Source of the DNA: DATIRA01 sp963766505
GTDB taxonomy: Bacteria; Pseudomonadota; Gammaproteobacteria; Steroidobacterales; Steroidobacteraceae
DNA length: 64,000 bases
Direction: 5' to 3'
Assembly (NCBI GenBank): GCA_963766505.1
Contig: CAVYAL010000001.1
Location: 558,001 to 622,000 of the forward strand
The notes beneath the pieces were generated by a model, which was not told where the DNA came from, made no database searches, and saw only the letters and a list, made by a program, of their open reading frames with translations. Positions 53,548-63,522 of the stretch are shown piece by piece (position 1 is the first letter of the stretch; each line of letters opens with the position of its first letter). The position numbers and the translations under genes were made by a program.

Positions 53548-53700
53548 GCTCACACTCCGCAAACAGCCCAAGGGATCGAGTCCTGCGAACTGCCGCAAGC
53601 CCGTCGCATCAGCCTGCTGGCGTACCGCAGCGGATTGCGGACATCCACGGATGCCACGCCCACGACCGCAACCCAAAGTGTACGGGAGGATCGGGGCCGA

Positions 53701-55017
53701 TCAGCGGCGCGTGAGTCGCCCCGCGATCGCGCGATAGGCCAGCGCCGCCAGGAGCGCGCCCGCCAGCAGCAGCAATCCGAGCAGCAGCGCCCGCCAGAAC
53801 AGGTAGTCCACGAGGTCCCGCCCGGCCTGTGCACCGCCCGAGACGGCGGCCGCCAGCGGCTCACCCTTGTTGCCCAGTGCGTCGATCAACTCGGTGAGCT
53901 GCCGGGCCGTGGTCGTGAACTCCGCGGCTGCAGCCGAATACTCGGTGATGTCGAATGGCCGGCCTTGCCCGGATCCGCCAGGCTCGCGAGCCGGGAACCG
54001 CGCCAGCAGCCGGTCGAGCGAGACGACCGCCGAATCCACGGCAGCGGCGGTTTCCGAGCCTGCGGCGAGCGTCGTCTGCAACTGCGCCAGCAGGCCCCGG
54101 AGCTCGACCTCCTGGCGCAGCATCTCGCCCGACAGTTGCTCAAGCAGCGCGTCGCGCTCCCGCGCAAAGTCCTCCGGCAGCCGGCCCGCGACGTCCGCGA
54201 AATCGATCATCGCCCGGCTCGCCCGTTCGAGGCTGTCGTTGGCACGCCCGACCTCGGGAGCCAGCGTGGCCTGCGCGATCACCCGCTCCGTCTGCAGGTC
54301 CACGAGATAGGGTATGCGCTGCATGTAGAAGATCACGCGCTCGGCGAGCAGTCGGGTCTGCTCGATCTGGCGTACCGCGGGATCGAGCCCGGACAGTGGA
54401 TCCAGGCCCAGCAGACCGAACAGGCTGCCCGACGCCGCCTGCGCCTCCGGCTGCCAGCCCGCGGCCTGCGCGAACTCGGCGAACTGGATGAACCCCACCA
54501 GTTTCACCTGCGGGTTGCGTCGTCGCCAGTCCGCGATCAGGGCCTTCAGTTCGTCCATTTGTTGCGCGCTGAGTATCGTCGCGGCGTTGGACCATGCGTC
54601 TTGCTCCAGCGCCCGGTACGCGGCCGGCAACTCCCCCAGCAGGTCGCCGTCGATTTCGATGAGGGTATCCTCGACGACCATGCGGCTCAGCGTCGCGAGC
54701 ACGACAAAATCGAGCTGGCAGAGGATCGGGCTCGGCCCGGTCGCGATCGTGTAGGCCGAATTCAGCTGGGTCAGCGCCCAGAAGCTGAGTTTATTGAAGG
54801 CACGTGGATCGTCGACGCGATCGAGGGCCGGCCGGACCGTCTCGAGCACCGTGCCCGCGAAGTTGTCGGCGTAGCGCTCACACTTCTGCCGGAGTTGCTC
54901 GAACTGGCGCGCCTGCTCGCGTGCCCGCTTCTCCTGTCCGGTCACCTTGGCCCAGAGGCCGCAGCCGGAAAGCAGCGCCGCAACGAGCAGGGCCAGCATG
55001 ATCCGAGTTGCTCCCAT
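53701..55017 (-). CDS. Unknown lipoprotein with C-terminal membrane helix
   Basis: A 438-aa protein with a lipobox (LLVAALLSGCG), a long helical, probably coiled-coil periplasmic region, and one strong C-terminal helix (LFWRALLLGLLLLAGALLAALAYRAIAG) followed by a basic end. That gives two membrane anchors, lipid at the N-terminus and helix at the C-terminus. I recognise no family. It follows the DUF2845 gene with a TGATG overlap. Possible envelope-spanning or chemosensory-like role; this is only a guess. Confidence 0.72.
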   Translation of the reverse strand: MGATRIMLALLVAALLSGCGLWAKVTGQEKRAREQARQFEQLRQKCERYADNFAGTVLETVRPALDRVDDPRAFNKLSFWALTQLNSAYTIATGPSPILCQLDFVVLATLSRMVVEDTLIEIDGDLLGELPAAYRALEQDAWSNAATILSAQQMDELKALIADWRRRNPQVKLVGFIQFAEFAQAAGWQPEAQAASGSLFGLLGLDPLSGLDPAVRQIEQTRLLAERVIFYMQRIPYLVDLQTERVIAQATLAPEVGRANDSLERASRAMIDFADVAGRLPEDFARERDALLEQLSGEMLRQEVELRGLLAQLQTTLAAGSETAAAVDSAVVSLDRLLARFPAREPGGSGQGRPFDITEYSAAAAEFTTTARQLTELIDALGNKGEPLAAAVSGGAQAGRDLVDYLFWRALLLGLLLLAGALLAALAYRAIAGRLTRR

Positions 55018-55307
55018 CACTCGATCCGGATCAGCCTGTCTCCATCGAACACGAACACGCGGGTCGCCGAGTAGTCCGAATAAGTCCAGCGCTCGAAAGG
55101 CGTGGTCCCGACGACGCGATTGCCCTGATGCACCGCCTGCTGCTCGACTTCGCGCGCAGTCGGCTCGCCGCAGTGCTCGAGTACATCCGACTGGCTCATT
55201 CCGACTTCGATGATCTTGCTGCCGCAACGCGCGGTTTCATCGGCATCGGTCGGGCCAGCGAGGCCCGTGAGCAGTGCGGCCACGAGGACGGCCTGTAATC
55301 TGGTCAT
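55017..55307 (-). CDS. DUF2845 domain protein
   Basis: A 96-aa exported protein with a signal peptide (LQAVLVAALLTGLAGPTDA) and the DUF2845 pattern RCGSKIIEVGMSQSDVLEHCGEPT, YSDYSATRVFVFDGDRLIRIE. The two cysteines may form a disulfide. It is the first gene of a two-gene unit with the lipoprotein. Function unknown. Confidence 0.85.
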   Translation of the reverse strand: MTRLQAVLVAALLTGLAGPTDADETARCGSKIIEVGMSQSDVLEHCGEPTAREVEQQAVHQGNRVVGTTPFERWTYSDYSATRVFVFDGDRLIRIE

Positions 55308-55472
55308 GCTATCCCTCCTGCGCTAGATTGAGTCGAGCCATGAACACCCTTTCCGGAAACGACGCGCCGGCCGCCAGCCTCCAGCGCGCCCGGCCCGGGC
55401 CAGTACAGCACTATTACCGTCCGTTGGGGTAGCCGCGCAAGGACAAATCCTGCTCCGACCTGGAATCGACAC

Positions 55473-56756
55473 ATGAACACCTCGCCGCTGTCCTCCCCGC
55501 ATCTGAACCCGAACGTGTTCGGCCTGACTCCTTCCGCGACGCTCGCGATCAACGAGCGCAGCGACGAGCTGATCGCACAGGGCCACAAGGTCTACAAGCT
55601 CGGGCTCGGCCAGTCACCTTTTCCGGTGCCGCCCGTAGTCGTTCGTGCGTTGCAGTCGGCCGCGGGCGAGAAGGACTACCTGCCCGTGCGCGGCCTGCGG
55701 CCACTGCGGGAGGAGGTCACCGAGTTCCTGCACCGCCGCCACGGCATCGAACGCGCGCGACGCCAGGTGCTGGTGGGCCCGGGCTCGAAGGAACTGATCT
55801 TCATGACCCAGCTCGCCTACGCGGGCGAGCTGCTCGTGCCGAGCCCGTCATGGGTTTCCTATGCGCCACAGGCCCGGATCATCGGCCGACGCGTCAGCTG
55901 GCTGAGCACCACGCTAGAGGACGACTGGAAGCTGCTGCCCGCGACGCTCGACTCCTACTGCAGCGCGAACCCGGGCCTGCCTCGATTGCTGATATTGAAT
56001 TACCCGAACAACCCGACCGGCGTGAACTGCAGCGATCGGGAACTCGCCGCACTCGCGGAAGTCGCGCGGCGCCACCAGCTGCTGGTGGTCTCGGACGAGA
56101 TCTACGCAGACCTGGATCACGCCGGCCGCACCGCCAGCATCGCCCATCATTATCCGGAAGGCACTGTAGTGTCGACCGGCTTGAGCAAGTGGTGCGGTGC
56201 CGGCGGATGGCGGCTGGGCCTGTTCTCGTTCCCGGAGGAACTGGAGTGGCTCTGTGCAGCCATGGCTTCGATCGCGAGCGAGACCTACACGTCGGTCAGC
56301 GCCCCGATCCAGTTCGCCGCGATCGAGGCGTTCCGGGGCGGACCCGAGATCGAGGCCTACCTCGAGCATTGCCGGGCGATCCTGCGGGTGCTCGGGCAGC
56401 ACTGCGCGGCGATACTCAGCGACGCGGGCTGCCGGCTGCCGACCGTCGACGGTGCGTTCTACCTGTTCCCGGACCTCGGCGGACTGGGCGAGCGCCTGCA
56501 GTCGCGCGGCGTACAGGATTCACAGAGCCTCACCGAAAAGCTGCTGGAGCAGGCGGGCGTCGCCACGCTGCCAGGCAGTGTCTTCGGCCGGCCGCGCGAG
56601 GAACTGACCCTGCGCCTGTCCTACGTGAACTTCAACGGTGGGGCTGCGCTCGCCGCGGCCGAGTCGGGCGAGCCGGTCGACGCAGACTTCATCCGTCGGC
56701 ATTGCCCGGACACAATCGAGGCGATGCAGCGGATCGCCGATTGGGCGGCCGGCTGA
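55473..56756 (+). CDS. PLP-dependent aminotransferase class I/II
   Basis: A 427-aa aspartate-aminotransferase-fold enzyme. The motifs are NYPNNPTG, VSDEIYADLDHAG, the PLP-binding Lys in GLSKWCGAGGWRLG, and a late RLSYVNFNGG Arg. It starts ATG 55473, divergent from the DUF2845 gene (165-bp gap). The substrate is unknown; it is not clearly MtnE, although a salvage operon lies near. Confidence 0.88.
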   Translation: MNTSPLSSPHLNPNVFGLTPSATLAINERSDELIAQGHKVYKLGLGQSPFPVPPVVVRALQSAAGEKDYLPVRGLRPLREEVTEFLHRRHGIERARRQVLVGPGSKELIFMTQLAYAGELLVPSPSWVSYAPQARIIGRRVSWLSTTLEDDWKLLPATLDSYCSANPGLPRLLILNYPNNPTGVNCSDRELAALAEVARRHQLLVVSDEIYADLDHAGRTASIAHHYPEGTVVSTGLSKWCGAGGWRLGLFSFPEELEWLCAAMASIASETYTSVSAPIQFAAIEAFRGGPEIEAYLEHCRAILRVLGQHCAAILSDAGCRLPTVDGAFYLFPDLGGLGERLQSRGVQDSQSLTEKLLEQAGVATLPGSVFGRPREELTLRLSYVNFNGGAALAAAESGEPVDADFIRRHCPDTIEAMQRIADWAAG

Positions 56757-56868
56757 CGGCGTGGCGATTCCATGTGCACCAGGTACGCCGGCAGGCTGGC
56801 CTGTAGTCCTCTGATAGACTGAACCGCGGTCGCCGGCCGCGCAGCAAGCTGTCGAAGGAGAATGTCGG

Positions 56869-57708
56869 ATGGACGGTTTCGCCACCGTGCTCGAGCGACT
56901 GCAGCTGGCGATGGACGAGCTGGGCCGCGCACTGGTCCTGCGCCTGCCAGAGCTGCTCGGCGCCGTCGCGCTGATCCTGGTCGGCTGGCTCGTCGCGGGG
57001 TGGCTGCGCAAACTCACCAGGGCGCTGGGCGCGCGGCTGAACCGCGAGCTGGACCGGGTGCTTCGTCCAGAGCGGGCGCGGCGCGTCCGGGTGTCGCCCG
57101 CGCTGGTGCGGTTGTTTTCAAATCTCGTGTTCTGGATCGTGCTGCTGGGGTTCGCCACCGCAGCCGCCGCAATCGCCGACTTCGAGCTGCTCAGCGGCTG
57201 GCTCGAGCGTGTCATCGCCTGGCTGCCCCACCTGCTGCTCGGCGTGCTGATCATCGCCACCGGCTACCTGATCGCTGCGATCGTCCGGGACCTGGTGCTG
57301 GACGCGCTGGATTCCGCCGGCGTCGAGCAGCGGGCACTGATCGGCCGCCTGGCGCAGGTGGCGACTTTCCTCGCCGCGATCGTGATCGGCATCGACCAGA
57401 TCGGAATCGATGTCAGCTTCGTCACGACGATGATCGCAGTCGTGCTCGGGGTCGTGCTGGCAGGGTTTTCCCTGGCCTTCGGTCTCGGCGCGCGCCAGCT
57501 GGTCTCGGACCTGATCGCCGCGGATTCGCTGCGTCGACATGTTCGCGTCGGACATCGCGCCAGGATCGGCGGCGTCGAGGGCGAGATCCTCGAGCTCAGC
57601 TCCACCAGCGTGGTGATCGCGACGGCCGAGGGTCGCGCGATCGTGCCCGCAAGCCGTTTCGCCGAAGAAACCACCGTCATCCTGATGCCCGGCCCGGATC
57701 GTGCCTGA
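56869..57708 (+). CDS. Small-conductance mechanosensitive channel, MscS-like
   Basis: A 279-aa membrane protein with four predicted helices, a pore-lining segment (VVLGVVLAGFSLAFGLGARQLVSDLIAADSL) and an MscS-type beta domain (VRVGHRARIGGVEGEILELSSTSVVI). It lacks a long C-terminal cytoplasmic cage. AAGGAG lies 8 nt before ATG 56869. It overlaps the half-MgtE gene by eight bases. Confidence 0.87.
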   Translation: MDGFATVLERLQLAMDELGRALVLRLPELLGAVALILVGWLVAGWLRKLTRALGARLNRELDRVLRPERARRVRVSPALVRLFSNLVFWIVLLGFATAAAAIADFELLSGWLERVIAWLPHLLLGVLIIATGYLIAAIVRDLVLDALDSAGVEQRALIGRLAQVATFLAAIVIGIDQIGIDVSFVTTMIAVVLGVVLAGFSLAFGLGARQLVSDLIAADSLRRHVRVGHRARIGGVEGEILELSSTSVVIATAEGRAIVPASRFAEETTVILMPGPDRA

Positions 57709-58549
57709 GCTTCCGAAGCTGACGCTCGCGTTCCTGCAGCAGCGTCCCGAGTCGGCTGCAAGGACGCTCGAGGGACTGGCCGCGGCGGATGCGGCAGAAA
57801 TACTGCGGCGGATGCCGGCGAGGATCGCGGCACCGGTCGCTGCTGCGATGAGCTCCTTCAGTGCAGCACGGTGCGCCGCGGAACTGCCGGCCGGCGCCGC
57901 TGCAGCGCTGTGCGCAGCATTGTCGTGGCCTGACGCGGCGGCACTGCTGCGGCAGCTCCGGCCACAGGCACGCCTCGCCGTGCTCGCCGAGCTGCCAGAG
58001 AAGCTCGCCCGGCGATTCAGCCGCTCGCTCGCATATGCCGACGACGTCGTCGGCGCGTGGATCGAGCTGGACGTCCCGGCGGTCCCGGACGATCGCAACG
58101 TCAGCGAGGCCTTGCAGCTGCTCGTCAACTCGCCTGCTCATTCCGGCAGTCATCTGCTGCTCACCGATGCCGCCCAGCGCTACAAGGGCAGCATACCGCT
58201 CGGCGTGCTGGTGAAATCTGCCCCTACCGCTGCGCTGTCGGAGCTGGCCCAGCGGAACGTGCAGCCGCTGCGGGACAGCGCCTCGCTGGCGTCGGTGACG
58301 GAAAACCCCGGCTGGGACCTTGCAACCGTGCTGCCGGTGGTCAGTCACCGCGGGGAACTGCTCGGCGGCCTGACCCGGCGGACGCTGCACAAGGCCATGA
58401 GCCAGGCGGGACCGCCGCCGCAACGACCTGGCGCCTCGCTGGCTGCCGAGATGATCAGGGCCTACCTGCAATCGGGCGAAGGTCTGCTGCGACTGCTGCT
58501 GCAGGGCAAGACCGAAGTGGGTGGCGGCGATGCCGGGGGCAGGCGATGA
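57701..58549 (+). CDS. Soluble MgtE-like half protein (MgtE_N plus CBS, no membrane domain)
   Basis: A 282-aa protein from GTG 57701. Residues about 1-110 are helical-repeat MgtE_N-like (LEGLAAADAAEILRRMP, LLRQLRPQARLAVLAELP), and about 110-230 resemble a CBS pair (SHLLLTDAAQRYKGSIPLGVL, VLPVVSHRGELLGGLTRR). No membrane helices are present. It is translationally coupled to the mscS-like gene upstream and to the full MgtE gene downstream (ATGA overlap). It may be a regulatory partner of the channel, or a degenerated duplicate. Confidence 0.8.
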   Translation: MPELPKLTLAFLQQRPESAARTLEGLAAADAAEILRRMPARIAAPVAAAMSSFSAARCAAELPAGAAAALCAALSWPDAAALLRQLRPQARLAVLAELPEKLARRFSRSLAYADDVVGAWIELDVPAVPDDRNVSEALQLLVNSPAHSGSHLLLTDAAQRYKGSIPLGVLVKSAPTAALSELAQRNVQPLRDSASLASVTENPGWDLATVLPVVSHRGELLGGLTRRTLHKAMSQAGPPPQRPGASLAAEMIRAYLQSGEGLLRLLLQGKTEVGGGDAGGRR

Positions 58550-59859
58550 GCGGCGATCTCAACGCAGCCATCCTGGCGCTCGACCGGAAGTTCCTGCTCG
58601 ATCATCCCTGGGACGCCGCGCAGATGGTCGAGTTGCTCGACCCTGAGGCCGTCGCCGCGGAGCTTGCGAGCCAGCCCGCGCCGGCGCTGCTGCCGCTGTT
58701 CCGGCGCCTCGCCCCCGCCGCGGCAGGTCGCGTGCTGGAGAGCCTCCCGAGGACGCTCGCGCTGTCCGTGCTTGCGGAACTGCTGCCGACAGAAGCCGTG
58801 CTGATCCTGGGTACGCTGGACGATCAGGCCACGCAGGCCCTGGTCGAAGGCCTGGATCCCGCCATCGGCGCGGAGATCCGCGAACTGATGAGCTATCCCG
58901 TGGACTCGGCTGGCCGCCTGATGGACACGCGCGTCGAGTCGTTCCGCACGTCGATGACCGCTCGCACGGCGCTCGACGCATTGCGCCGGTCGCGGGCGCG
59001 CACGGCGCGCAGCCTCTTCCTGGTCGATGACCAGAACCGGCTGGTGGCCAAGGTCGGAATCCAGGACGTCGCTGTAGCCGAGCCGGACCAGCCGCTCGAG
59101 CAGCTGGCCCGGCCGGTCGTGGCCTTCGTGCACCCGCTGACACCGCGCGATGACGTCGTCGAGATCGTGGAGTCCCGCCGGCTCGCCGACTTGCCGGTAA
59201 CGGATCTCGACGGTCGGCTGGTCGGGGTCATCTATCACTCGAGCCTGATCCAGGCGATGCAGGAAGACCTTTCGGCCGACATCCAGATGATGAGCGGCGC
59301 GAGCCCCGACGAGCGGGCGCTTTCTCCGCCGTTGTTCGCGGTCCGCAAGCGCCTGCCGTGGCTGCAGATCAACCTGCTCACCGCGTTCCTCGCCGCCGCC
59401 GTGGTCGGGCTGTTCGAATCGACGATCGCGAAGTACACCGCGCTGGCGGTGCTGCTGCCGGTCGTGGCGGGCCAGTCGGGCAACTCCGGTGCGCAGGCGC
59501 TCGCGGTCACGATGCGCGGGCTCGTGCTGCGCGAAATAACGCCGCGCCAGTGGCTCGGCGTGACGCTGAAGGAAGCAGGCGTCGGCCTGGTGAACGGGAT
59601 CGCGGTCGCCGTCACCTGCGGCATCGGCGTCTACCTCTGGAGCCGGTCGTCGGGTCTGGTGCTGGTGATCATGATCTCGATGGTGCTGGCCATGGTGATA
59701 GCCGGCCTCGCCGGGGCCATCGTCCCGATCGTGCTGAAGCGCCTGGGCCAGGACCCTGCGCAGTCGTCGTCCATCATCCTGACCACCGTCACGGACGTGG
59801 CCGGGTTCTTCTCGTTCCTCGGCATCGCGACGCTGCTCTCCGGGATGCTCGACGCCTGA
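58546..59859 (+). CDS. mgtE: Magnesium transporter MgtE family
   Basis: A 437-aa protein with MgtE_N helical repeats (about 20-120), a CBS pair (about 120-245), a plug-helix region (FAVRKRLPWLQINLLTAFLAA) and a C-terminal five-helix channel domain containing PVVAGQSGNSGAQALAVTMRG, TLKEAGVGLVNGIAVAV and ILTTVTDVAGFFSFLGIATL. These are the pore motifs of the Mg2+-gated channel. ATG 58546. Confidence 0.92.
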   Translation: MSGDLNAAILALDRKFLLDHPWDAAQMVELLDPEAVAAELASQPAPALLPLFRRLAPAAAGRVLESLPRTLALSVLAELLPTEAVLILGTLDDQATQALVEGLDPAIGAEIRELMSYPVDSAGRLMDTRVESFRTSMTARTALDALRRSRARTARSLFLVDDQNRLVAKVGIQDVAVAEPDQPLEQLARPVVAFVHPLTPRDDVVEIVESRRLADLPVTDLDGRLVGVIYHSSLIQAMQEDLSADIQMMSGASPDERALSPPLFAVRKRLPWLQINLLTAFLAAAVVGLFESTIAKYTALAVLLPVVAGQSGNSGAQALAVTMRGLVLREITPRQWLGVTLKEAGVGLVNGIAVAVTCGIGVYLWSRSSGLVLVIMISMVLAMVIAGLAGAIVPIVLKRLGQDPAQSSSIILTTVTDVAGFFSFLGIATLLSGMLDA

Positions 59860-59921
59860 TAGGCGCATAACGGGCCCGCGCACCGACCGCCCCGCGGCGA
59901 GGCAGCCGGCGCCCAAAGAAC

Positions 59922-61139
59922 TCAACGGTATGCGCGCTGCTCGATCCGCTCGCCGTCGCTGACGCGGTCGCTCGGGTGCAGCACGACCAGCGCCCCCGCT
60001 TCCAGTCCGCCCAGTATTTCCGCCTCGAGCCCGTTCTCGTGACCGAGCTCGACCTCGGTCAGTCGAGCCCGGCCACCGCGCTCGACGAACACGGCCCACC
60101 GGTCACCGCTGCGGAACAATGACGACAGCGGCACCTTCAGCACGTCATCCGATTCCCACAGCACGATGCGCGGCTCCACCCGGTAGCCGTGCCCGAGCCG
60201 CTGCCAGCGCTCGGGCGGCTCCGTGAAATCGATGATCACGTTGACCCGCTGCTCTTCGACGCCGAGCGCCGAGACCTTGGTGAAGCCGAAGGGCTCGACG
60301 CGGCGGACGACGCCCTCGAGTGCACCGTCGCCGCCCCAGGAATCGATCAGCACCCGTTGCCCGGGCTCGACCTTGACCGCCTCGGTCGACAGCAGGTCGG
60401 CCACGATCTCGAGCTTCAACGGGTCGCCGATGTCCACGAGCGGCGTGCCCGAGCCCACCACGCTCTCGCTCTCGTGTCGCACGCGCAGCACCCGGCCGCT
60501 CACCGGGGAGCGAACCAGCACGCAGTCGCAGTCGGCGCTGCGCTCACGCGCGGTGCCGGGCGCAAGCAGCCTCGCCTTCGCCTGCTCGAGCTCGGAATCG
60601 CGTACCCGCAGTCCCGCCCTCGCCTCCTGCACGGTCGCGACGGCCGTCCGCGCCCGGCGCCGCGCCGCATCCAGGTCGCTCAGCGACACGGTGTTCGCCG
60701 CCGCCAGGCCTTCATAGCGCTGCAGTTCCGACTCGGCGAAGTCCCGCTCGGCCTCGGCGCGGCGCAGTTCCGCACTGGCATGCGCGCGCGCGGCCTCTGC
60801 CGCCCGGACTGCCGCCCGCGCCTCTGCCTCGCTCCGACGGTCGAGGAAAGACGGGTCGCTCGGCTCTATCCGCGCCACGACCGTCTGATCCGCGACGACC
60901 TGGTCGCCAGCCTCGAGCTCGATGCGCCGCATCAGTCCCGGAACCGGCGCCGACACGACGAACACGTCGCGCACCCGCGTTTCGCCCTCGTCGCTGACCG
61001 TCACGCGCAATGCACCGCGGCTCGCCGTCGCCAGGTCCACCGCGACGGGCTGCGGCCGGAACAGCCACGCCAGCGCCGCGACCAGCGCCGCGAACAGCGG
61101 AAGCCAGAACAAGAACCGTCGTGCGATTGCACTCTTCAT
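59922..61139 (-). CDS. HlyD-type periplasmic adaptor of an ABC exporter
   Basis: A 405-aa membrane fusion protein. An N-terminal membrane helix (FLFWLPLFAALVAALAWLF), a lipoyl-like half (VVSAPVPGLMRRIELEAGDQV), a long coiled coil (about 100-180, Ala/Glu/Arg-rich) and a C-terminal beta-barrel are visible. GGGAG precedes ATG 61139. It lies 4 bp after the permease gene. The exported substrate is unknown. Confidence 0.88.
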   Translation of the reverse strand: MKSAIARRFLFWLPLFAALVAALAWLFRPQPVAVDLATASRGALRVTVSDEGETRVRDVFVVSAPVPGLMRRIELEAGDQVVADQTVVARIEPSDPSFLDRRSEAEARAAVRAAEAARAHASAELRRAEAERDFAESELQRYEGLAAANTVSLSDLDAARRRARTAVATVQEARAGLRVRDSELEQAKARLLAPGTARERSADCDCVLVRSPVSGRVLRVRHESESVVGSGTPLVDIGDPLKLEIVADLLSTEAVKVEPGQRVLIDSWGGDGALEGVVRRVEPFGFTKVSALGVEEQRVNVIIDFTEPPERWQRLGHGYRVEPRIVLWESDDVLKVPLSSLFRSGDRWAVFVERGGRARLTEVELGHENGLEAEILGGLEAGALVVLHPSDRVSDGERIEQRAYR

Positions 61140-61143
61140 GCAG

Positions 61144-63522
61144 CTACTCCCGGGTCTTCAGCACGGCGATCAGGTCCAGCCGGTCGAGGCGACGACGTAC
61201 CAGCAGCACCGATGCGGCGGTCGCCAGGAAGCCACCGAGCAGTGCCCAGCCGTAAGTATCCGGCGCGACGACGAACGGCACCCGGTACAGCTCGGTCTCG
61301 AACGCGTGCACCAGCCAGCGCGCGAGCAGGTAGCCGCAAGCCGCGCCCAGCGGAAGCGCCAGGAAGGTCAGCACGCCGATCTCGCCCACCAGGATGTAGG
61401 AGATCTCGCGGCGCGAGAACCCGAGCACGCGCAGCGTCGCGAGTTCACGGCCCCGCTCCGACAGCGCGATGCGCGCCGCGTTGTACGTCACGCCGAAGGC
61501 CAGCGTCCCGGCGAACACGATGAAGAAGCTCACGTAGATCAGGATCGTCTTGGCCATGGTCTCATGAAACGTGTCGACGGCCGCGCTGCGCAGCGTCACC
61601 GCGCCGACCTGCGGAATCTGCTTGAGCCTGCGGAACAATGCCGCCTGCTCGGCCGGATCGACCAGCATGTGCACGGCGTTCACGCTCGGCGGCTCCTGCA
61701 TCAGCCGGTTCAGTGCACCGATCTCCATGTAGGCCGGACTGCCGATGTAGGTTTCGAACGTGGCCACGACCGGCACCTGCACGACCGGACGGCGACCCTC
61801 CAGGACCTCGATCGTCAGCTGGTCCCCGGGACGCACATCGAGCAGCTGGGCCAGCATCGTCGAGATGACGAGCCCCTCCGGCGGGAGATCCACCGCCCGC
61901 CCTTCGGCGTCGTACACGCGGTGCAGCTGCTGGTGGGCCGGCAGGCCGCGCACCGCCTCGCGCTCCTCGCGCGGCCCCGCCCTGAGCTTCGCCGGAACCG
62001 CCCGCATCGGTTCCACGGCCATCACGCCGGGCAGGCGCGACAGCGCCCGCGTCGCGTCCGAGGAGCGCGCCTCGACCAGCCCCACGGTGAGGTCCTGGCC
62101 CTGCGCCTGCAGGAAGTACACATCGACGATGTGCTTGATCGCATCCAGCCACTGCATCGAGATCACCAGCACGGCAACGGACATCGCGATCCCTGCACTG
62201 GTGACGAATGAGCGCAGCGGCCAGCGACCGGCCTGCCTGAGCACGATGCGGGTCGGCTGGTCGATCAGGCGCGTGAGACGGAGCCGCGCGAGCCGGCCGC
62301 GCCTGAACATCGGGGGAGACGGTGGCCGCATCACCTCGGCCGGCGGCAGCGAGGTGGCGCGCCGCACGGCCGCGATCGCGCCGAGCAGCGCGGCGGCGAG
62401 GCTCGCGGCCGCAGCGATCCCGAACGATGCGGGGCCGGGCCGGTACAGCAGGAACGGGAAGCGGTAGAACTCCGCGTACATAGTCGTGTTGTAGAGTCCG
62501 AGCCAGTAACCTGCGAACCATCCGAGCAGGATGCCGACGACGCCGATCACCAGCACCAGCTTCACGTAGTGCCAGGCGATCCGCGCGTTCCCGTAACCGA
62601 ATGCCTTCAGCAGCCCGATCTCGGAGCGCTCGACCGTGATCAGCCTGGCGAGCACCATGTTGGTCAGGAATGCCGCGACGGCCAGGAAGATCGTGGGCAG
62701 GAAACTCGACATGGTCCTGAGCTGCTGGATCTCGTTCATCAGGAACCAGTTCGAGAGCTGGTCCTTGCGGGCATAGGCGCCGACGCTGCCGTATCGATCG
62801 AGCAGTTCGTCGAGCCGGTCCACGACCGTCTCCGGATCCGTGCCCCGCAGCAGGCCGAGCGTGACGTCGTTGAAGGCGCCATCGAGGTCGAAGGCTGCCT
62901 GCAGCGCCTCGTGCCCCATCCAGATGACGCCGTAGCGGCGATCGTCCGGCATCAGCGCGCCGGGACCGATCGTGTAGACGTACTCGGGAGAAAGCGCGAT
63001 GCCGACCACCTGCAATTCCCGCCAGTGGCCGTTGATGATCGCCCGGAGCCGACCGCCCAGGCCCAGCCGATGAGCCTCCGCGAACGGCTCGGAGAGTACG
63101 GCCTCGTCGGTTGCGCCGAGGCGCGGATACCGGCCCTCGCGCAGCGCGAGCCGGTTCAGGACCGGTTCGCCGTGCTCAGGCACGGACACGAGTTGCCCGA
63201 GCACCGGTTCCTCGAATCCCGGCACATCCAGGACCGCGCTGCGCACGACCCGCATCTGAACGTACTGCACTCCCTCGATCGCGGCGATCCGCGCGGACAG
63301 GTGCTCAGGGGCACGTTTGACCTGCGCGAACACCTCTGCGAACTGGTAGCGCTCGTAGTAGGCCGTTGCCGTTTCCTCCAGCGACTCGATCGCCGTCAAC
63401 GACATCACGAGCAGCCCGACGCCCGAGGCGATGACGAGCCCGATCGCCAACACCTGTCCGCGGATGTGCCAGAGGTCGCGCAGCAGCTTGCGGTCCAGCG
63501 GTCGCAGCGCCTGCAGTTTCAC
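61144..63522 (-). CDS. FtsX-family ABC transporter permease
   Basis: A 792-aa permease with an N-terminal helix, a large periplasmic domain, and two FtsX-like helix bundles, one near residues 270-390 and one near 680-780 (FFIVFAGTLAFGVTYNAARIALSERGRELATLRVLG). This is a MacB/LolE-like duplicated permease. Its ATG overlaps the ATPase gene stop (ATGA, 63519-63522). It is part of an export system rather than an importer. Substrate unknown. Confidence 0.9.
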   Translation of the reverse strand: MKLQALRPLDRKLLRDLWHIRGQVLAIGLVIASGVGLLVMSLTAIESLEETATAYYERYQFAEVFAQVKRAPEHLSARIAAIEGVQYVQMRVVRSAVLDVPGFEEPVLGQLVSVPEHGEPVLNRLALREGRYPRLGATDEAVLSEPFAEAHRLGLGGRLRAIINGHWRELQVVGIALSPEYVYTIGPGALMPDDRRYGVIWMGHEALQAAFDLDGAFNDVTLGLLRGTDPETVVDRLDELLDRYGSVGAYARKDQLSNWFLMNEIQQLRTMSSFLPTIFLAVAAFLTNMVLARLITVERSEIGLLKAFGYGNARIAWHYVKLVLVIGVVGILLGWFAGYWLGLYNTTMYAEFYRFPFLLYRPGPASFGIAAAASLAAALLGAIAAVRRATSLPPAEVMRPPSPPMFRRGRLARLRLTRLIDQPTRIVLRQAGRWPLRSFVTSAGIAMSVAVLVISMQWLDAIKHIVDVYFLQAQGQDLTVGLVEARSSDATRALSRLPGVMAVEPMRAVPAKLRAGPREEREAVRGLPAHQQLHRVYDAEGRAVDLPPEGLVISTMLAQLLDVRPGDQLTIEVLEGRRPVVQVPVVATFETYIGSPAYMEIGALNRLMQEPPSVNAVHMLVDPAEQAALFRRLKQIPQVGAVTLRSAAVDTFHETMAKTILIYVSFFIVFAGTLAFGVTYNAARIALSERGRELATLRVLGFSRREISYILVGEIGVLTFLALPLGAACGYLLARWLVHAFETELYRVPFVVAPDTYGWALLGGFLATAASVLLVRRRLDRLDLIAVLKTRE

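Noticed and set aside
55473..56756. MtnE aminotransferase of methionine salvage
   Set aside because: It is on the opposite strand, outside the salvage operon, and shows only general class I/II motifs.
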